From contig PCYA01000008.1 in NCBI GenBank assembly GCA_002762795.1, positions 17,484 to 81,483 of the forward strand: a stretch of 64,000 bases of DNA, written 5' to 3'. The notes under the pieces were generated by a model, which did not search any database, was not told the DNA's origin, and saw only the letters and a list, made by a program, of their open reading frames with translations. The stretch's first letter is position 1, and every line of letters starts with the position of its first letter. This DNA is from Candidatus Woesearchaeota archaeon CG10_big_fil_rev_8_21_14_0_10_37_12. GTDB taxonomy: Archaea > Nanobdellota > Nanobdellia > Woesearchaeales > ARS49. Of the stretch, positions 49,140-59,019 are shown piece after piece. A program made the translations under genes and the position numbers.

Positions 49140-52100
49140 ATGACATACGCAACAGAACACATGCACAAATACTTTGAAACCCTCAAACAAGAAGTTGACA
49201 AACTATTCTCCATCGCAACAAAAGCCCGACAAAAAGGACTAGATCCAGAAAAAACAGTAGAAGTATCATTAGCAGCAAACATGGCAGAAAGAGTAGTAGG
49301 GCTCATATCAGTTGTAGCACCACAAATCGCAGGATCAGGAGCAGTGCAAAGAATCATAGAACTGGAAAAACAATACGGAACACTAGACTGGAGAGTCGCA
49401 CTCAAAATAGCAGAAGAAATAGCACAAGAAAAATTCTGCAAATTCAAAGACAAGAAAGAAGCAATGGAAGTAGGAATAAGAACAGGATTCGCATACGTAA
49501 CAGTAGGAGTAGTAAGCTCGCCATTAGACGGAGTTGTCAACATAGAAATCAAAAAAAGAATGGACGGAAAAGAATACCTCTGCGTAAATTATGCAGGACC
49601 AATCAGAAACGCGGGAGGAACCGCAGCAGCAGTAAGCGTTATCATTACTGATTACGTGCGCAAAAAAATGGGCTACGAAATATATGACGCACAACCAGAC
49701 GAAATAAACAGAGCAGTAACAGAACTACAAGATTATCACGAAAGAGTAACCAACCTCCAATATGTTCCAAGCCAAGAAGAAGTAGAATACATGATGAAAT
49801 ATTTACCGGTAGAAGTCAGCGGAGACCCAAGCGAAAAAATAGATGTCAGTAATTACAAAAACCTGCCAAGAATACCAACAAACAAAATACGAAGCGGGTA
49901 TTGTTTAGTATTATCATCATGCATACCACTCAAAGCACCAAAACTCTGGAAACAACTCAGTAACTGGGGCAAAGAATTCGAACTAGATACTTGGAATTTT
50001 CTCGAAGAATTTTTGGCAATACAAAAAAAAGCAAAAGCAAAAGGCGGAACAAAAGCCAAAACAAACCAGAAAATATCACCAGATTACACATACATCTCAG
50101 ACCTTGTAGCAGGGAGACCAGTATTAGGATACCCATTAAGACCAGGCGGGTTTAGATTACGTTACGGAAGATCGCGAGTGAGCGGATTCAGCGCGCAAAG
50201 CATACATCCAGCAACAATGTACATCCTCAACCAATATATTGCAACAGGAACACAACTCAAAACAGAACGACCAGGAAAAGCAGCAAGCATGACACCCTGC
50301 GACACAGTAGATGGGCCAATAGTAAAACTCAAAAACGGAAACGTTCTCAAATTACACACACTTGAAGAAGCAAAACAAGTAAACTCTCAAATAACAGAAA
50401 TACTTTACCTTGGAGATACACTCATATCGTACGGAGACTTTTTCAACAGAGCACACGCACTTGTACCAGCAGGTTACTGTCCAGAATGGTGGGCACAAGA
50501 AGTAGACAAAATGTTAGAACATGGAGGTTTGAAGTTTGAAGTAAGAAAAGAATTATTGGAAAACCCACTCAAAGAAAAACCAACACCAGAAGAAGCAATA
50601 ACTATAGCAATAAATACAAACACACCATTGCACCCAGATTACACACCTTACTGGAACCTACTGTCTGTTGAAGATTACAAACTGTTTCTTGACTGGCTAG
50701 ACCATGCAAAAACATATTACGATGAAAAAACAATTGAAAAAATAGTTTTACCTATCAATAATGCAAAAAAAGCACTTGAACGAATAGGACTGCCGCACAT
50801 TTTGGTTAATGAAGAATACATTGTCATCGAACACAAATATGCTTTATCATTGGCATCAATATTTAATTTTAAGGAAACAAAACCGAGCACTCGAAAACAA
50901 ACAATCATAGAAGGACAATCAATCATAGACCACATAAATTCCTTTTCTACAATAAAAATCAGAGACACAACAGGAATATTTATCGGAACACGTATGGGCA
51001 GACCAGAAAAAGCAAAACAACGCGAACTCACAGGAAGCCCACATGTACTTTTTCCAGTAGGAAGCGAGGGAGGAAGACTAAGAAGTTTCAATGCAGCATT
51101 TACAACAGGAAAAATAACAGCAGACTTTGCAATGTTTCACTGTCAGAACTGCAAAACTGACACAGTATTAACGTCTTGCGAAGTTTGCAACCAACAGACA
51201 CAAAGATATTGGATGTGTAAACTATGTGGCAAACAAGAATCAAACACTTGCCAACAACACGGACCAAATCAACCAAGCCAAAACAAAACAATACCCATCA
51301 ACCACTATTTTGAACATATCACAAAACTACTCGGCACAAGACAATATCCGGAGTTAATCAAAGGCATCAGAGGAACAAGCAACCAAGAACACATACCTGA
51401 GCACCTTGCAAAAGGAATACTCAGAGCCAAATATGAAATACACGTATACAAAGACGGAACAACAAGATACGACATGACACAATTACCAATAACACACTTC
51501 AAACCAAAAGAAATAGGAACAACCATACAAAAATTAAAAGAGATGGGATATACAACAGACATTCACGGAAAACAACTTGAACAAGAAGAACAAATATTAG
51601 AACTCAAACCACAAGACATTATCTTGCCTGCATGCGAAGAAAGCCCCGATGCAGGAGCAGACAAAGTACTAACAAACATCGCAAACTATGTAGACGATTT
51701 GTTAAATTCATTATATAAACAAGAACCATACTACAACATAAAACATGCCCAAGATCTTGTTGGGCAGCTTACAATAGTTCTTGCACCACACACAAGCGCA
51801 GGAACAGTAGGCCGAATAATCGGATTCACAAAAACACAAGGCTTGTATGCACACCCATTAATGCATGCAGCCACCAGGAGAGACTGCGATGGTGATGAAG
51901 CATGCGTCCTTTTACTACTTGATGCATTTTTGAATTTCAGCAAAACATATTTGCCAGGCAACAGAGGATCAACAATGGACACACCATTAGTGCTCACAAG
52001 CCTACTCACACCATCAGAAGTTGATGATATGGTCTTTGATTTGGATATCGAATGGAAATACCCTCTTGAATTTTATTTAGCAACGCTCGAATACAAACTA

Positions 52101-52634
52101 CCATGGGAAATAAAAATTAATCAGCTTAAAATGCATCTAGGCAAACCAAACCAGTACGAGGGAATGGGATTCACACACGACACAAAAGACATCAACCAAT
52201 CAGTGCTTTGCAGCGCATACAAAACCCTCCCATCAATGGAAGACAAACTCAAAGGACAAATGGATCTAGCAGAAAAACTACAGAGTGTCAACGCAACAGA
52301 CGTAGCAACATTAGTAATAGAAAAACATTTTATCAGAGACACAAAAGGCAACCTGCGCAAATTCTCAATGCAACAATTCAGGTGTGTCAATTGTAATGAG
52401 AAATTCAGAAGACCACCGCTCGTAGGAAAATGCACTGCCTGCAAAGGAAAAATAATATTCACAATAAGTGAAGGATCAATCATAAAATATTTTGAACCAA
52501 CAGAATCACTCGCAAACAAATATAATGTAAGACCATACCTCAAACAATCCATAGAACTGCTTAAATTAAGAATAGAAAGTGTATTCGGAAAAGATCCCGA
52601 AAAACAAATGGGACTGGGAAGCTGGTTTAGTTAG
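49140..52634 (+). CDS. polC: DNA polymerase D large subunit DP2
   Basis: 1164 residues, the catalytic subunit. Two-barrel active-site Asp cluster RRDCDGDEACVLLLLD with D915, D917 and D919; upstream QSIHPATMYILNQYIATGTQLKTERPGK; zinc fingers CQNCKTDTVLTSCEVC...CKLCG and CVNCNEKF...CTACKG. It is uninterrupted: no intein at the catalytic loop, a common insertion site in this gene. Works with DP1 and PCNA as main replicase. Confidence 0.97.
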   Translation: MTYATEHMHKYFETLKQEVDKLFSIATKARQKGLDPEKTVEVSLAANMAERVVGLISVVAPQIAGSGAVQRIIELEKQYGTLDWRVALKIAEEIAQEKFCKFKDKKEAMEVGIRTGFAYVTVGVVSSPLDGVVNIEIKKRMDGKEYLCVNYAGPIRNAGGTAAAVSVIITDYVRKKMGYEIYDAQPDEINRAVTELQDYHERVTNLQYVPSQEEVEYMMKYLPVEVSGDPSEKIDVSNYKNLPRIPTNKIRSGYCLVLSSCIPLKAPKLWKQLSNWGKEFELDTWNFLEEFLAIQKKAKAKGGTKAKTNQKISPDYTYISDLVAGRPVLGYPLRPGGFRLRYGRSRVSGFSAQSIHPATMYILNQYIATGTQLKTERPGKAASMTPCDTVDGPIVKLKNGNVLKLHTLEEAKQVNSQITEILYLGDTLISYGDFFNRAHALVPAGYCPEWWAQEVDKMLEHGGLKFEVRKELLENPLKEKPTPEEAITIAINTNTPLHPDYTPYWNLLSVEDYKLFLDWLDHAKTYYDEKTIEKIVLPINNAKKALERIGLPHILVNEEYIVIEHKYALSLASIFNFKETKPSTRKQTIIEGQSIIDHINSFSTIKIRDTTGIFIGTRMGRPEKAKQRELTGSPHVLFPVGSEGGRLRSFNAAFTTGKITADFAMFHCQNCKTDTVLTSCEVCNQQTQRYWMCKLCGKQESNTCQQHGPNQPSQNKTIPINHYFEHITKLLGTRQYPELIKGIRGTSNQEHIPEHLAKGILRAKYEIHVYKDGTTRYDMTQLPITHFKPKEIGTTIQKLKEMGYTTDIHGKQLEQEEQILELKPQDIILPACEESPDAGADKVLTNIANYVDDLLNSLYKQEPYYNIKHAQDLVGQLTIVLAPHTSAGTVGRIIGFTKTQGLYAHPLMHAATRRDCDGDEACVLLLLDAFLNFSKTYLPGNRGSTMDTPLVLTSLLTPSEVDDMVFDLDIEWKYPLEFYLATLEYKLPWEIKINQLKMHLGKPNQYEGMGFTHDTKDINQSVLCSAYKTLPSMEDKLKGQMDLAEKLQSVNATDVATLVIEKHFIRDTKGNLRKFSMQQFRCVNCNEKFRRPPLVGKCTACKGKIIFTISEGSIIKYFEPTESLANKYNVRPYLKQSIELLKLRIESVFGKDPEKQMGLGSWFS

Positions 52635-52933
52635 TCATGCAATAAAACAGCCTGCGCATAAGGAACATCAGCTATCTTTCTGATATTATCATCAACAATA
52701 ACTCCTTCTTCAACACCAAGCTTTACTGCCTCACTACCAACTAAATTAACACCATCAGCATTGCGAATTAAATCACCAACTTCGGAAACAAGGCGTTCAT
52801 CACCATTAAAAAAATCACCTCGCAAATCAAGTCGCTTATCATTTTCTTCAAGAAGTTTACCAAAAAGAGCTTTATCACAAACTGCAACAATCGTATGATT
52901 GTCTTTTTTATGAACTTTCGCAATCAAACTCAT
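52631..52933 (-). CDS. DUF424-domain protein
   Basis: 100 residues: LIAKVHKKDNHTIVAVCDKALFGKLLEENDKRLDL and the DFFNGDER segment followed by VNLVGSEAVKLGVEEGVI match DUF424, a small archaeal family next to translation genes. Its start overlaps the aIF2-beta stop by 4 bp, in line with the known pairing. Role unknown. Confidence 0.85.
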   Translation of the reverse strand: MSLIAKVHKKDNHTIVAVCDKALFGKLLEENDKRLDLRGDFFNGDERLVSEVGDLIRNADGVNLVGSEAVKLGVEEGVIVDDNIRKIADVPYAQAVLLHD

Positions 52934-53340
52934 ATTTTTGATTTCACCGTTTGTTTATTTCCACACGCAGAACATTTCATGAAGCTAAAATCACCTTCGC
53001 GCGTAATTTCAGTGTCAGGCTTGCCACACGCACCACAAAGCACAAACTCATCAGCATATTGACGAATCTTGCTATTAATTCTCGTGGAAGCAATTTTTGC
53101 ACCAAGCACCAACAGACCAGACCTTGTTATATCGCCAGGGGTTGCAAGCTCTTTCAAAAGATATTTTAACAAATGATCAATAGGGCGGCGCAGAATGCCT
53201 GCAATTTGGTCAAAATTAGAAATAACTGTTTTATTTCCTTCAAGGTGTCCTTTTACTTTAGGAATTTCAAAACGCTCCTTCTCAAAAACACTTTTCGGCA
53301 AACGCTCACGAGCACGCTTTAGCAACTGTTCATATTCCAT
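52930..53340 (-). CDS. Translation initiation factor aIF2 subunit beta
   Basis: 136 residues from ATG 53340; a TATA box about 27 bp upstream (TTTATAAAT read on the minus strand) and family length reject the longer frame. RARERLPKSVFEKERFEIPKVKGHLEGNKTVISNF and the zinc ribbon CGACGKPDTEI...CSACGNK are diagnostic. It binds aIF2-gamma and helps deliver initiator tRNA. Confidence 0.95.
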   Translation of the reverse strand: MEYEQLLKRARERLPKSVFEKERFEIPKVKGHLEGNKTVISNFDQIAGILRRPIDHLLKYLLKELATPGDITRSGLLVLGAKIASTRINSKIRQYADEFVLCGACGKPDTEITREGDFSFMKCSACGNKQTVKSKI

Positions 53341-53528
53341 AAGAGAATAAACTAAATAATCATTTATAAATTTTGAGGTTTCACAGCATATAATGTGGCA
53401 GAAGACACAAATATTCATAAAAAAGCTATATCTTCCTAATATAGTACCTGACAAAGCATACAAAAACTTGTGTCCGTCACTATACAACCAAAAGTATATA
53501 AATCCAATTAAAAGAACATTCACAAAAA

Positions 53529-54377
53529 ATGGTGCTAGAATCTTTACTCAGTCCTCTTCGAGCAGAAAGACACCCCTTCTTAGATTTCTTACTAGGATTC
53601 GCATACGGAACACTTGCCGTATTTCTTTCACTATGGATATTTGAAGAACAAAGCAGCATGGTCATGGTGTTATTGGTAAGCTTAGCAGCACTACCCTTAA
53701 TTTATCACACACTACGCTTTGAAGAAAAAAAAGATTTGGTGCAACAGGAAAACAAATCATTATGGCACAATCACGCACCAGCATTACTCTTATACACCAT
53801 GTTATTTCTCGGAATATCAGTATCATTCACTTTTTGGTACATTGCACTCCCGGCAGAAAGCTCAAGCCAATTATTTCAAGTACAAACACAGACAATCACA
53901 AACTTAAACCAACACGTCACAGGACAAATAACACAAACAGGACTACTCAGCAAAATATTTCTAAATAATGTAAAAGTAATGATATTCTGTCTGCTATTCA
54001 GTTTCTTATACGGATCAGGAGCAATATTTATTTTAACATGGAACGCAAGCGTTATAGGCGCAGCAGCAGGAAACTTCATCCGAACACACATGGCAGACTT
54101 TGCAGCATCAACAGGATTCCACAAAGCAGGAGCATACTTTTACGTCAGCAGCCTGAGCGTTCTGAGATATGCAATACACGGAGTACCAGAAATATTTGCA
54201 TACATAATTGCAGGATTAGCAGGCGGCATACTAAGCATGGCAGTCATCAAAAAAGACTTTGGCAGCGGCAAATTTGAACGGGTGTTATTAGACGTTTCAG
54301 ATTTGGTATTATTGGCAGTTCTTGTTTTATTTATTGCAGGAATAATGGAAGTATTTATCACTCCAGCATTGTTCTGA
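53529..54377 (+). CDS. SpoIIM-family integral membrane protein
   Basis: 282 residues with five to six TM helices and the SpoIIM/DUF95 pattern: FLNNVKVMIFCLLFSFLYGSGAIFILTWNASVIGAAAGNFIR followed by HGVPEIFAYIIAGLAGGIL. In archaea this family has no sporulation role; transport or membrane-fold functions are proposed. A TATAAAT-like box lies just upstream. Confidence 0.85.
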   Translation: MVLESLLSPLRAERHPFLDFLLGFAYGTLAVFLSLWIFEEQSSMVMVLLVSLAALPLIYHTLRFEEKKDLVQQENKSLWHNHAPALLLYTMLFLGISVSFTFWYIALPAESSSQLFQVQTQTITNLNQHVTGQITQTGLLSKIFLNNVKVMIFCLLFSFLYGSGAIFILTWNASVIGAAAGNFIRTHMADFAASTGFHKAGAYFYVSSLSVLRYAIHGVPEIFAYIIAGLAGGILSMAVIKKDFGSGKFERVLLDVSDLVLLAVLVLFIAGIMEVFITPALF

Positions 54378-54409
54378 TTTAAAGAGAGGGAAGTCTTCCA
54401 CCTGGTGTG

Positions 54410-54544
54410 TTATTGCAAAGTTCGCAAGAACTTTGTAAAAGAGTTTAATACCTCACCCTTTAGGGCGAACTTTGCAAGTAGAAAAACGCACGATAAAATA
54501 CCCCGACCTTCAGGTCAGGGAATAGTGCGTTTTTCTTTATTTTA
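54410..54544 (-). repeat. Modular multi-hairpin repeat, copy D (minimal form)
   Basis: Read on the minus strand this is GAAAAACGCACTATTCCC, a CTGAC-CTGAA-GGTCGGG type hairpin, CGTGCGTTTTTC, then directly module 2 (GCAAAGTTCGCCC...GCGAACTTTGC). All the small hairpins that lie between modules in A and B are gone. It is the shortest copy and defines the two essential modules. Located between convergent genes. Confidence 0.85.
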
Positions 54545-54840
54545 AGTAAAGTCATATCCTTAAACCTGGCCCGCACTTCTAAAATTGAAAGCCAGATGAT
54601 TAGCTTACGCTTTGATAATGTTTGCTTAACTGCCCCAAACGCAACGGTTTATCACGCTGTTCTTTCTCGAAGGTTCTAAATCCACCAAGCCCCACTATTG
54701 TGACTCCGCTTTGCTACGTCCCAAAATATTGATTTCGCTATCGCAAAATCAATACACCCTCAGCAAAAGCAAACATAACACGATTATCTACGCTTTCAAG
54801 TTTACCATAAATTGGGAGTTATATACTGTCAGAAAGCACA
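54545..54840 (-). ncRNA. Structured non-coding region, possible RNA (G2)
   Basis: Almost 300 bp without a convincing ORF. TTGAAAGC near 54584 is complementary to GCTTTCAA near 54803, and AAGCAAAC near 54775 to GTTTGCTT near 54625, nesting as an outer double stem. An inner hairpin TTGATTT-CGCTATCG-AAATCAA lies near 54730. The end CTTCTAAAATTGAAAGCCAGA (54576-54596) is shared with the 22.25 kb region. This could be an RNA gene, but I could not match RNase P, SRP or 5S motifs. Confidence 0.4.
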
Positions 54841-54844
54841 CGAA

Positions 54845-55363
54845 TTACTCAAGCACCTTTATCTTACCAGGACGAATCTCAAACAATTCGCCAGCAGCAA
54901 GCAAGCTCACCACTTTTTCCTCACCAACTTTTGCAGCAATCACATCAAAATCAGCACCATCACCAGAATCAAGCGAACGAACCAAATCAAGCACATTAAT
55001 TTGTTTTGATGATCCAACCATTTTTGGCCTTAACAAACTTGCCCAGCTCAGCCAAGCAGAATCAACCTCTTTAACAACTTCACTCAACACATACACTTCA
55101 TTATTCTGCTTTCTAGGACGACCAATAACAAGCACAGGCTTGCCAACATCAATATTCAAAGAAGAATCAAACGATCGCACAATAATGCAACCAGAACCAT
55201 CATCAACTACAAGACCAGACGAAACAACAAAACCATACAAACGAACCCTCTCAACTTTTTCATTACCCAAAAACAAAGCACTAGGACTATCCAACCGCTC
55301 AAAAAACTCAGCAGTACAAATATCACTCACCCAACACAATTTAGCTGCTTTACGACTCTCCAC
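54845..55363 (-). CDS. RPA32-like single-stranded DNA-binding OB-fold protein
   Basis: 172 residues: one OB fold (VERVRLYGFVVSSGLVVDDGSGCIIVRSFDSSL...VLVIGRPRK, about 38-90) followed by a C-terminal winged helix (DFDVIAAKVGEEKVVSLLAAGELFEIRPGKIKV), the layout of RPA32/RPA-associated archaeal proteins. It probably protects or marks ssDNA at forks. Its large RPA partner is not in the window. Confidence 0.8.
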   Translation of the reverse strand: MESRKAAKLCWVSDICTAEFFERLDSPSALFLGNEKVERVRLYGFVVSSGLVVDDGSGCIIVRSFDSSLNIDVGKPVLVIGRPRKQNNEVYVLSEVVKEVDSAWLSWASLLRPKMVGSSKQINVLDLVRSLDSGDGADFDVIAAKVGEEKVVSLLAAGELFEIRPGKIKVLE

Positions 55364-55421
55364 CTTACAAAAAAATAAACAAATACCAATATAAATGCTT
55401 TATGACACTACAACAACTACT

Positions 55422-56312
55422 TTACAAATCAAGCCTCATAAAATCATACGCAGAAATAACATTATCAAACGCAGTCCTAGCATCTTGCTCAAGATCAATT
55501 GTATTCTTGTACCTTGCACTAAAATGAGTCAACACAAGCTTTTTAACACCAGCACGTGAAGCAACCTGTGCAGCTTCCAAAGCAGTCAAATGACCATGCT
55601 CCATCGCTTTATCTTTTAATTCACTTGTATATGTACTATCACAAATTAGCAAATCAGCATCTTCAGCAAGCAATTCACAATTCTTAGTCATAACAGTATC
55701 AGTAATAAAAGTTAACTTCTTTCCCTTAATGATTATTGTTGCCTCTTTAGGACTTACATCTTTTCCTTTCCACTCAATGGATCTTCCTTCCTGTAACTCG
55801 CCAAGCAAAGGACCATCAGGAATTCCAAGCTTTTTAACATAATCAACTTTAATCCTTCTTCTATCTTTTTCAATAAAAGAAAAACCAACACACGGAACAG
55901 GATGATCCATAGGCAAACTTTCCATCTTAAACGCATCTGTATCTAAGAAAATACCTTCTGGCACTTCATGAATCACAATATTAAATTTAGTTTCAAATTC
56001 AATGCCGCCAAACATACGCTGAAACGCCCGTTTGCTCCCTTTTGGACCATAAATATCAATCTTTCTGTTCAAATCTAAAGAGCCAATAGTCAACAACAAG
56101 CCAGGCAAACCAAGAACATGATCACCATGCCAATGAGAAATACAAATCTTTGTAACTTTTGCCAAAGAAAGACCAGCCAAACGCATCTGGCGCTGTGTAC
56201 CTTCCGCACAATCAAACAAAATACCATCTGACTTAAACTCCAAAAAAACAGCACTCGGATTCCTCTCCTTCGTAGGCATCATACAAGACGTGCCCAAAAA
56301 CGTAACTTGCAT
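55422..56312 (-). CDS. rnz: Ribonuclease Z (tRNA 3' endonuclease)
   Basis: 296 residues from ATG 56312; a TATA box about 27 bp upstream supports this over the longer frame. QVTFLGTSCMMPTKERNPSA, the HWHGDHVLGLPGLLLTIGSL zinc motif, MDHPVPCVGFSF and late LVLTHFSARY are standard RNase Z. It trims tRNA 3' trailers; tRNA-Leu here lacks an encoded CCA, so such processing is needed. Confidence 0.95.
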   Translation of the reverse strand: MQVTFLGTSCMMPTKERNPSAVFLEFKSDGILFDCAEGTQRQMRLAGLSLAKVTKICISHWHGDHVLGLPGLLLTIGSLDLNRKIDIYGPKGSKRAFQRMFGGIEFETKFNIVIHEVPEGIFLDTDAFKMESLPMDHPVPCVGFSFIEKDRRRIKVDYVKKLGIPDGPLLGELQEGRSIEWKGKDVSPKEATIIIKGKKLTFITDTVMTKNCELLAEDADLLICDSTYTSELKDKAMEHGHLTALEAAQVASRAGVKKLVLTHFSARYKNTIDLEQDARTAFDNVISAYDFMRLDL

Positions 56313-56413
56313 ACATTTGATACACACACAATCGTATATAAATATTGCCGAAAACCATTTTTTCGCACTTTGCACAAACAAGATTTAAATAATAACCAAA
56401 AAGTCAAATAAAC

Positions 56414-56959
56414 ATGTTACAAGACGATATTCACAGACCATATTTCTTAACTCCACGTGGAGAAGAAATAAAGATTTATGGAACGCCCAGAAATAGAACA
56501 GGGCACGTTCTGGAATATGCTGATGAACTTGTTAGGGATGAACTTGGGAAAGAACAACAAGTTCATTTAGGATTAATTATTGTGGGCGGATCGGCAGCCA
56601 CAGTTTTATTACAATCGCAAATGGAGAACATTGTAGCAGAAGTTCCCGATGAACAAATTGCGCACTTTCTAGATCAATTAAGACCAGGACACGCTGAAGC
56701 ACTAAACAAATACATGATTGCAACGTATCTTCTTGGACATTCTGCAGTGCCTTTACCAGCAAAAAAAACTGCTGAACGAGCACAACCATACTTCAGAACC
56801 ATGTTTGTTGCACAAACTGGATTATCATTCGGAAGCCAAACATTTACGCAAAACTATGAACTTCAACCATTACAAAACTTATTAGAAACATACGGAAAAC
56901 AATACACGTCTCAAGAAGAACAATTCAGACGAGCAGTAGAACAATTTTCTCACGGGTAG
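56414..56959 (+). CDS. Hypothetical protein
   Basis: 181 residues, soluble, helical in the second half. The N-terminal part has LTPRGEEIKIYGTPRNRTGHVLEYADELVRDELGK, and a hydrophobic strand HLGLIIVGGSAATVLLQ follows. No signal peptide or known motif. It stands alone between rnz (divergent) and endA. I do not recognise it. Confidence 0.65.
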   Translation: MLQDDIHRPYFLTPRGEEIKIYGTPRNRTGHVLEYADELVRDELGKEQQVHLGLIIVGGSAATVLLQSQMENIVAEVPDEQIAHFLDQLRPGHAEALNKYMIATYLLGHSAVPLPAKKTAERAQPYFRTMFVAQTGLSFGSQTFTQNYELQPLQNLLETYGKQYTSQEEQFRRAVEQFSHG

Positions 56960-56994
56960 ATAGTTTTTTAAACAAAACAATCTAAAAATACTGT

Positions 56995-57519
56995 ATGAAA
57001 CATATCGTTGCAACATACAACAAGTACGCAATTCTTACAGAAAACAGCCAACAAGCCAAAGAACTAAACACCAAACAAAGCTACGGGACAATACTCAAAA
57101 ATGGATGCGTGCAATTATCAACACTTGAAGCAACTTACTTAGCAGAAGCAGAAAAAATTATCATTCTTGACGGAAAAAACAAAACAATACCCACAGAAAT
57201 ACTCTTCAAAAAAGCAGCCAAAGAAAAAAACTTCTGGATAAGATACCCAGTATACAAAGACTTCCGCGACAGAGGATACGTTATTAAAACAGCACTCAAA
57301 TTCGGAGCAGAATTCCGCGTATACGGCAGAGGAATAAAACCAGGACAAAAACACGCAAAATGGATCGTTTACCCAGTCAAAGAAACAGACAACCACACCT
57401 GGCATGACTTTGCCGCAAAAAACAGAGTAGCGCACAGCACCAAAAAGAAACTACTCATTGGCGTAGTAGATGAAGAACAGGACGTCACATACTGGGAAGT
57501 AAGCTGGATCAAACCGTAA
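56995..57519 (+). CDS. endA: tRNA-splicing endonuclease EndA
   Basis: 174 residues, the short homotetramer-type subunit. The catalytic domain shows FRDRGYVIKTALKFGAEFRVYGRG, PGQKHAKWIVYPV, and KKLLIGVVDEEQDVTYWEVSW, carrying the Tyr, His and Lys catalytic triad. It cuts bulge-helix-bulge introns; none is seen in the one tRNA here. Confidence 0.93.
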   Translation: MKHIVATYNKYAILTENSQQAKELNTKQSYGTILKNGCVQLSTLEATYLAEAEKIIILDGKNKTIPTEILFKKAAKEKNFWIRYPVYKDFRDRGYVIKTALKFGAEFRVYGRGIKPGQKHAKWIVYPVKETDNHTWHDFAAKNRVAHSTKKKLLIGVVDEEQDVTYWEVSWIKP

Positions 57520-57555
57520 CAAAACTATATAAACATCAAACCAGCCAAAAAGAAC

Positions 57556-58515
57556 ATGGACTATCGAGAAAAAATTCTTGCGCTTGTAAGAACAAAACCA
57601 GTGCTTCCAAATGATGTCGCAAAAGAACTCAAAACTAATACGACAATGGCAGGAGCCATGCTATCAGAACTATGCTCAAACGGGCTGCTGAAAGTATCAA
57701 CTGTTAAAATAGGAGGGTCCCCACTATATTATCTTCCAGAAAATAAGCACCAATTATTGAACTACTTAAACAACCTGAACAAAGAAGACAAACAAACAGC
57801 AGAAAGGCTACAACACGAGCAAATAATCAGAGAACAAGACGAACAACCCTTAACACGCGTAAGCTTACGACAAATCAAAGACTTCGCAGAACAACTCATT
57901 GTAGCATACGAAGGCAAAGAAGAAACATTCTGGAAATGGTATGCACTTACAGACAAAGAAGCAGAAGAAAAAATCAAACAAATACTTGAATCAAAAAGTA
58001 AAGAGTCGAGAGCAGAGTCTGGCGGAAAGCAAATCTCTCCCGGACTTCAAGCAAGCTTGAAGAGTAAAGAGTCAGAAGTTAATAGTTTGCAGTTAGAATT
58101 AGAACATTTGAAGCCTGAAACTGGAAAAGAAACAGATAAAGACACAACACAAGAAACAAAAGAAAAACCAAAAAAAGAACCAAAACCAAAGAACGTGCAA
58201 ACAAAACAAGAAGACTTTTGGCAAACCATAGAACAATTTTTACAAGACAACAAAATACAACTTATTGAAAAAAACATGACCAAACGAAACACAGAATACG
58301 ATTTGCTCATAGAATTACCTTCTCCAATGGGAACTCTAACATACTATTGCAAAGCGCGACACAAAAAAAGCATCTCACCAGAAGATCTAAGCTCAGCATA
58401 CGTACAAGGACAACTCAAAAAAATACCAGTCATCTATTTAACAACAGGAAAACTCACCAAAAAAGCAGAACAACACACAAGACAATTAAGCGGGTTTACA
58501 GTCAAACAATTATGA
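57556..58515 (+). CDS. wHTH protein with C-terminal restriction-endonuclease-like domain
   Basis: 319 residues. N-terminal winged helix (LVRTKPVLPNDVAKELKTNTTMAGAMLSELCSNGLLKVSTV), a charged linker of about 80 residues with repeated SKESRAES / SKESEVNS phrases, and a C-terminal alpha/beta domain (NTEYDLLIELPSPMGTLTYYCKARHKKSI) with the E...D...KxR pattern of REase-like folds. The linker DNA (about 57996-58105) resembles AGTAAAGAGTC-type intergenic repeats, as if repeat sequence had entered the gene. Role unknown. Confidence 0.7.
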   Translation: MDYREKILALVRTKPVLPNDVAKELKTNTTMAGAMLSELCSNGLLKVSTVKIGGSPLYYLPENKHQLLNYLNNLNKEDKQTAERLQHEQIIREQDEQPLTRVSLRQIKDFAEQLIVAYEGKEETFWKWYALTDKEAEEKIKQILESKSKESRAESGGKQISPGLQASLKSKESEVNSLQLELEHLKPETGKETDKDTTQETKEKPKKEPKPKNVQTKQEDFWQTIEQFLQDNKIQLIEKNMTKRNTEYDLLIELPSPMGTLTYYCKARHKKSISPEDLSSAYVQGQLKKIPVIYLTTGKLTKKAEQHTRQLSGFTVKQL

Positions 58516-58541
58516 CTGCTTTTTTACTAACAAAACAAACA

Positions 58542-58967
58542 CTAAACTTCAGACATAAAAACCCTCATCTTCTTAACACAATCTTTAACAGCTTTGAACA
58601 CATCATCACTTAACATATTTTCTTTAGAATAATCTATGATCGGTCTAACAGACTGAATTTTTCTTCCAAACTCATTCATCCAATCATGACGCGGGAACAC
58701 CCACAAATGGAAACCATGCTCGCTATCTTCATTCTGAAAAAAATAAACTTCATCTATTTTCAAAATAGTTCTCATGCCTTTCCGAACCTTGCGTAGCAGA
58801 TTAACAAATTCAATCGCTTCTTCATCAGAAAAATCATCAAAAGACTTCAACTTCCTCAAAGGAGCAATTATAAAAAATCCAGGAATAGGAACTTCCCAAT
58901 CCTGATGAATATCAAAATAGTCAGTTTTGATAACCAACTCATTCGGAAACAGTATTTTATCGCCCAT
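58542..58967 (-). CDS. HIT-like protein (atypical histidine triad)
   Basis: 141 residues from ATG 58967; the longer frame upstream is antisense to fen and rejected. FFQNEDSEHGFHLWVFPRHDWM (about 93-114) contains a HxxHxWxFPRH arrangement similar to, but not the same as, the canonical HxHxHxx triad. HIT enzymes hydrolyse nucleotide phosphoramidates or dinucleotides. Divergent from fen across 52 bp. Confidence 0.6.
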   Translation of the reverse strand: MGDKILFPNELVIKTDYFDIHQDWEVPIPGFFIIAPLRKLKSFDDFSDEEAIEFVNLLRKVRKGMRTILKIDEVYFFQNEDSEHGFHLWVFPRHDWMNEFGRKIQSVRPIIDYSKENMLSDDVFKAVKDCVKKMRVFMSEV

Positions 58968-59019
58968 ATGATTCAATTGAAAAATAAAGTTTATAAAACT
59001 AATGCAACATAAAACCCAT

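Noticed and set aside
51871..51960. Intein in the DP2 catalytic loop
   Set aside because: The sequence runs without a break from HPLMHAATRRDCDGDEA into the following conserved segment.
54711..55394. 227-residue plus-strand ORF over the RPA32-like gene
   Set aside because: It is the antisense of an OB-fold gene, Ser/Thr-rich with no family features, and begins in the non-coding G2 region.
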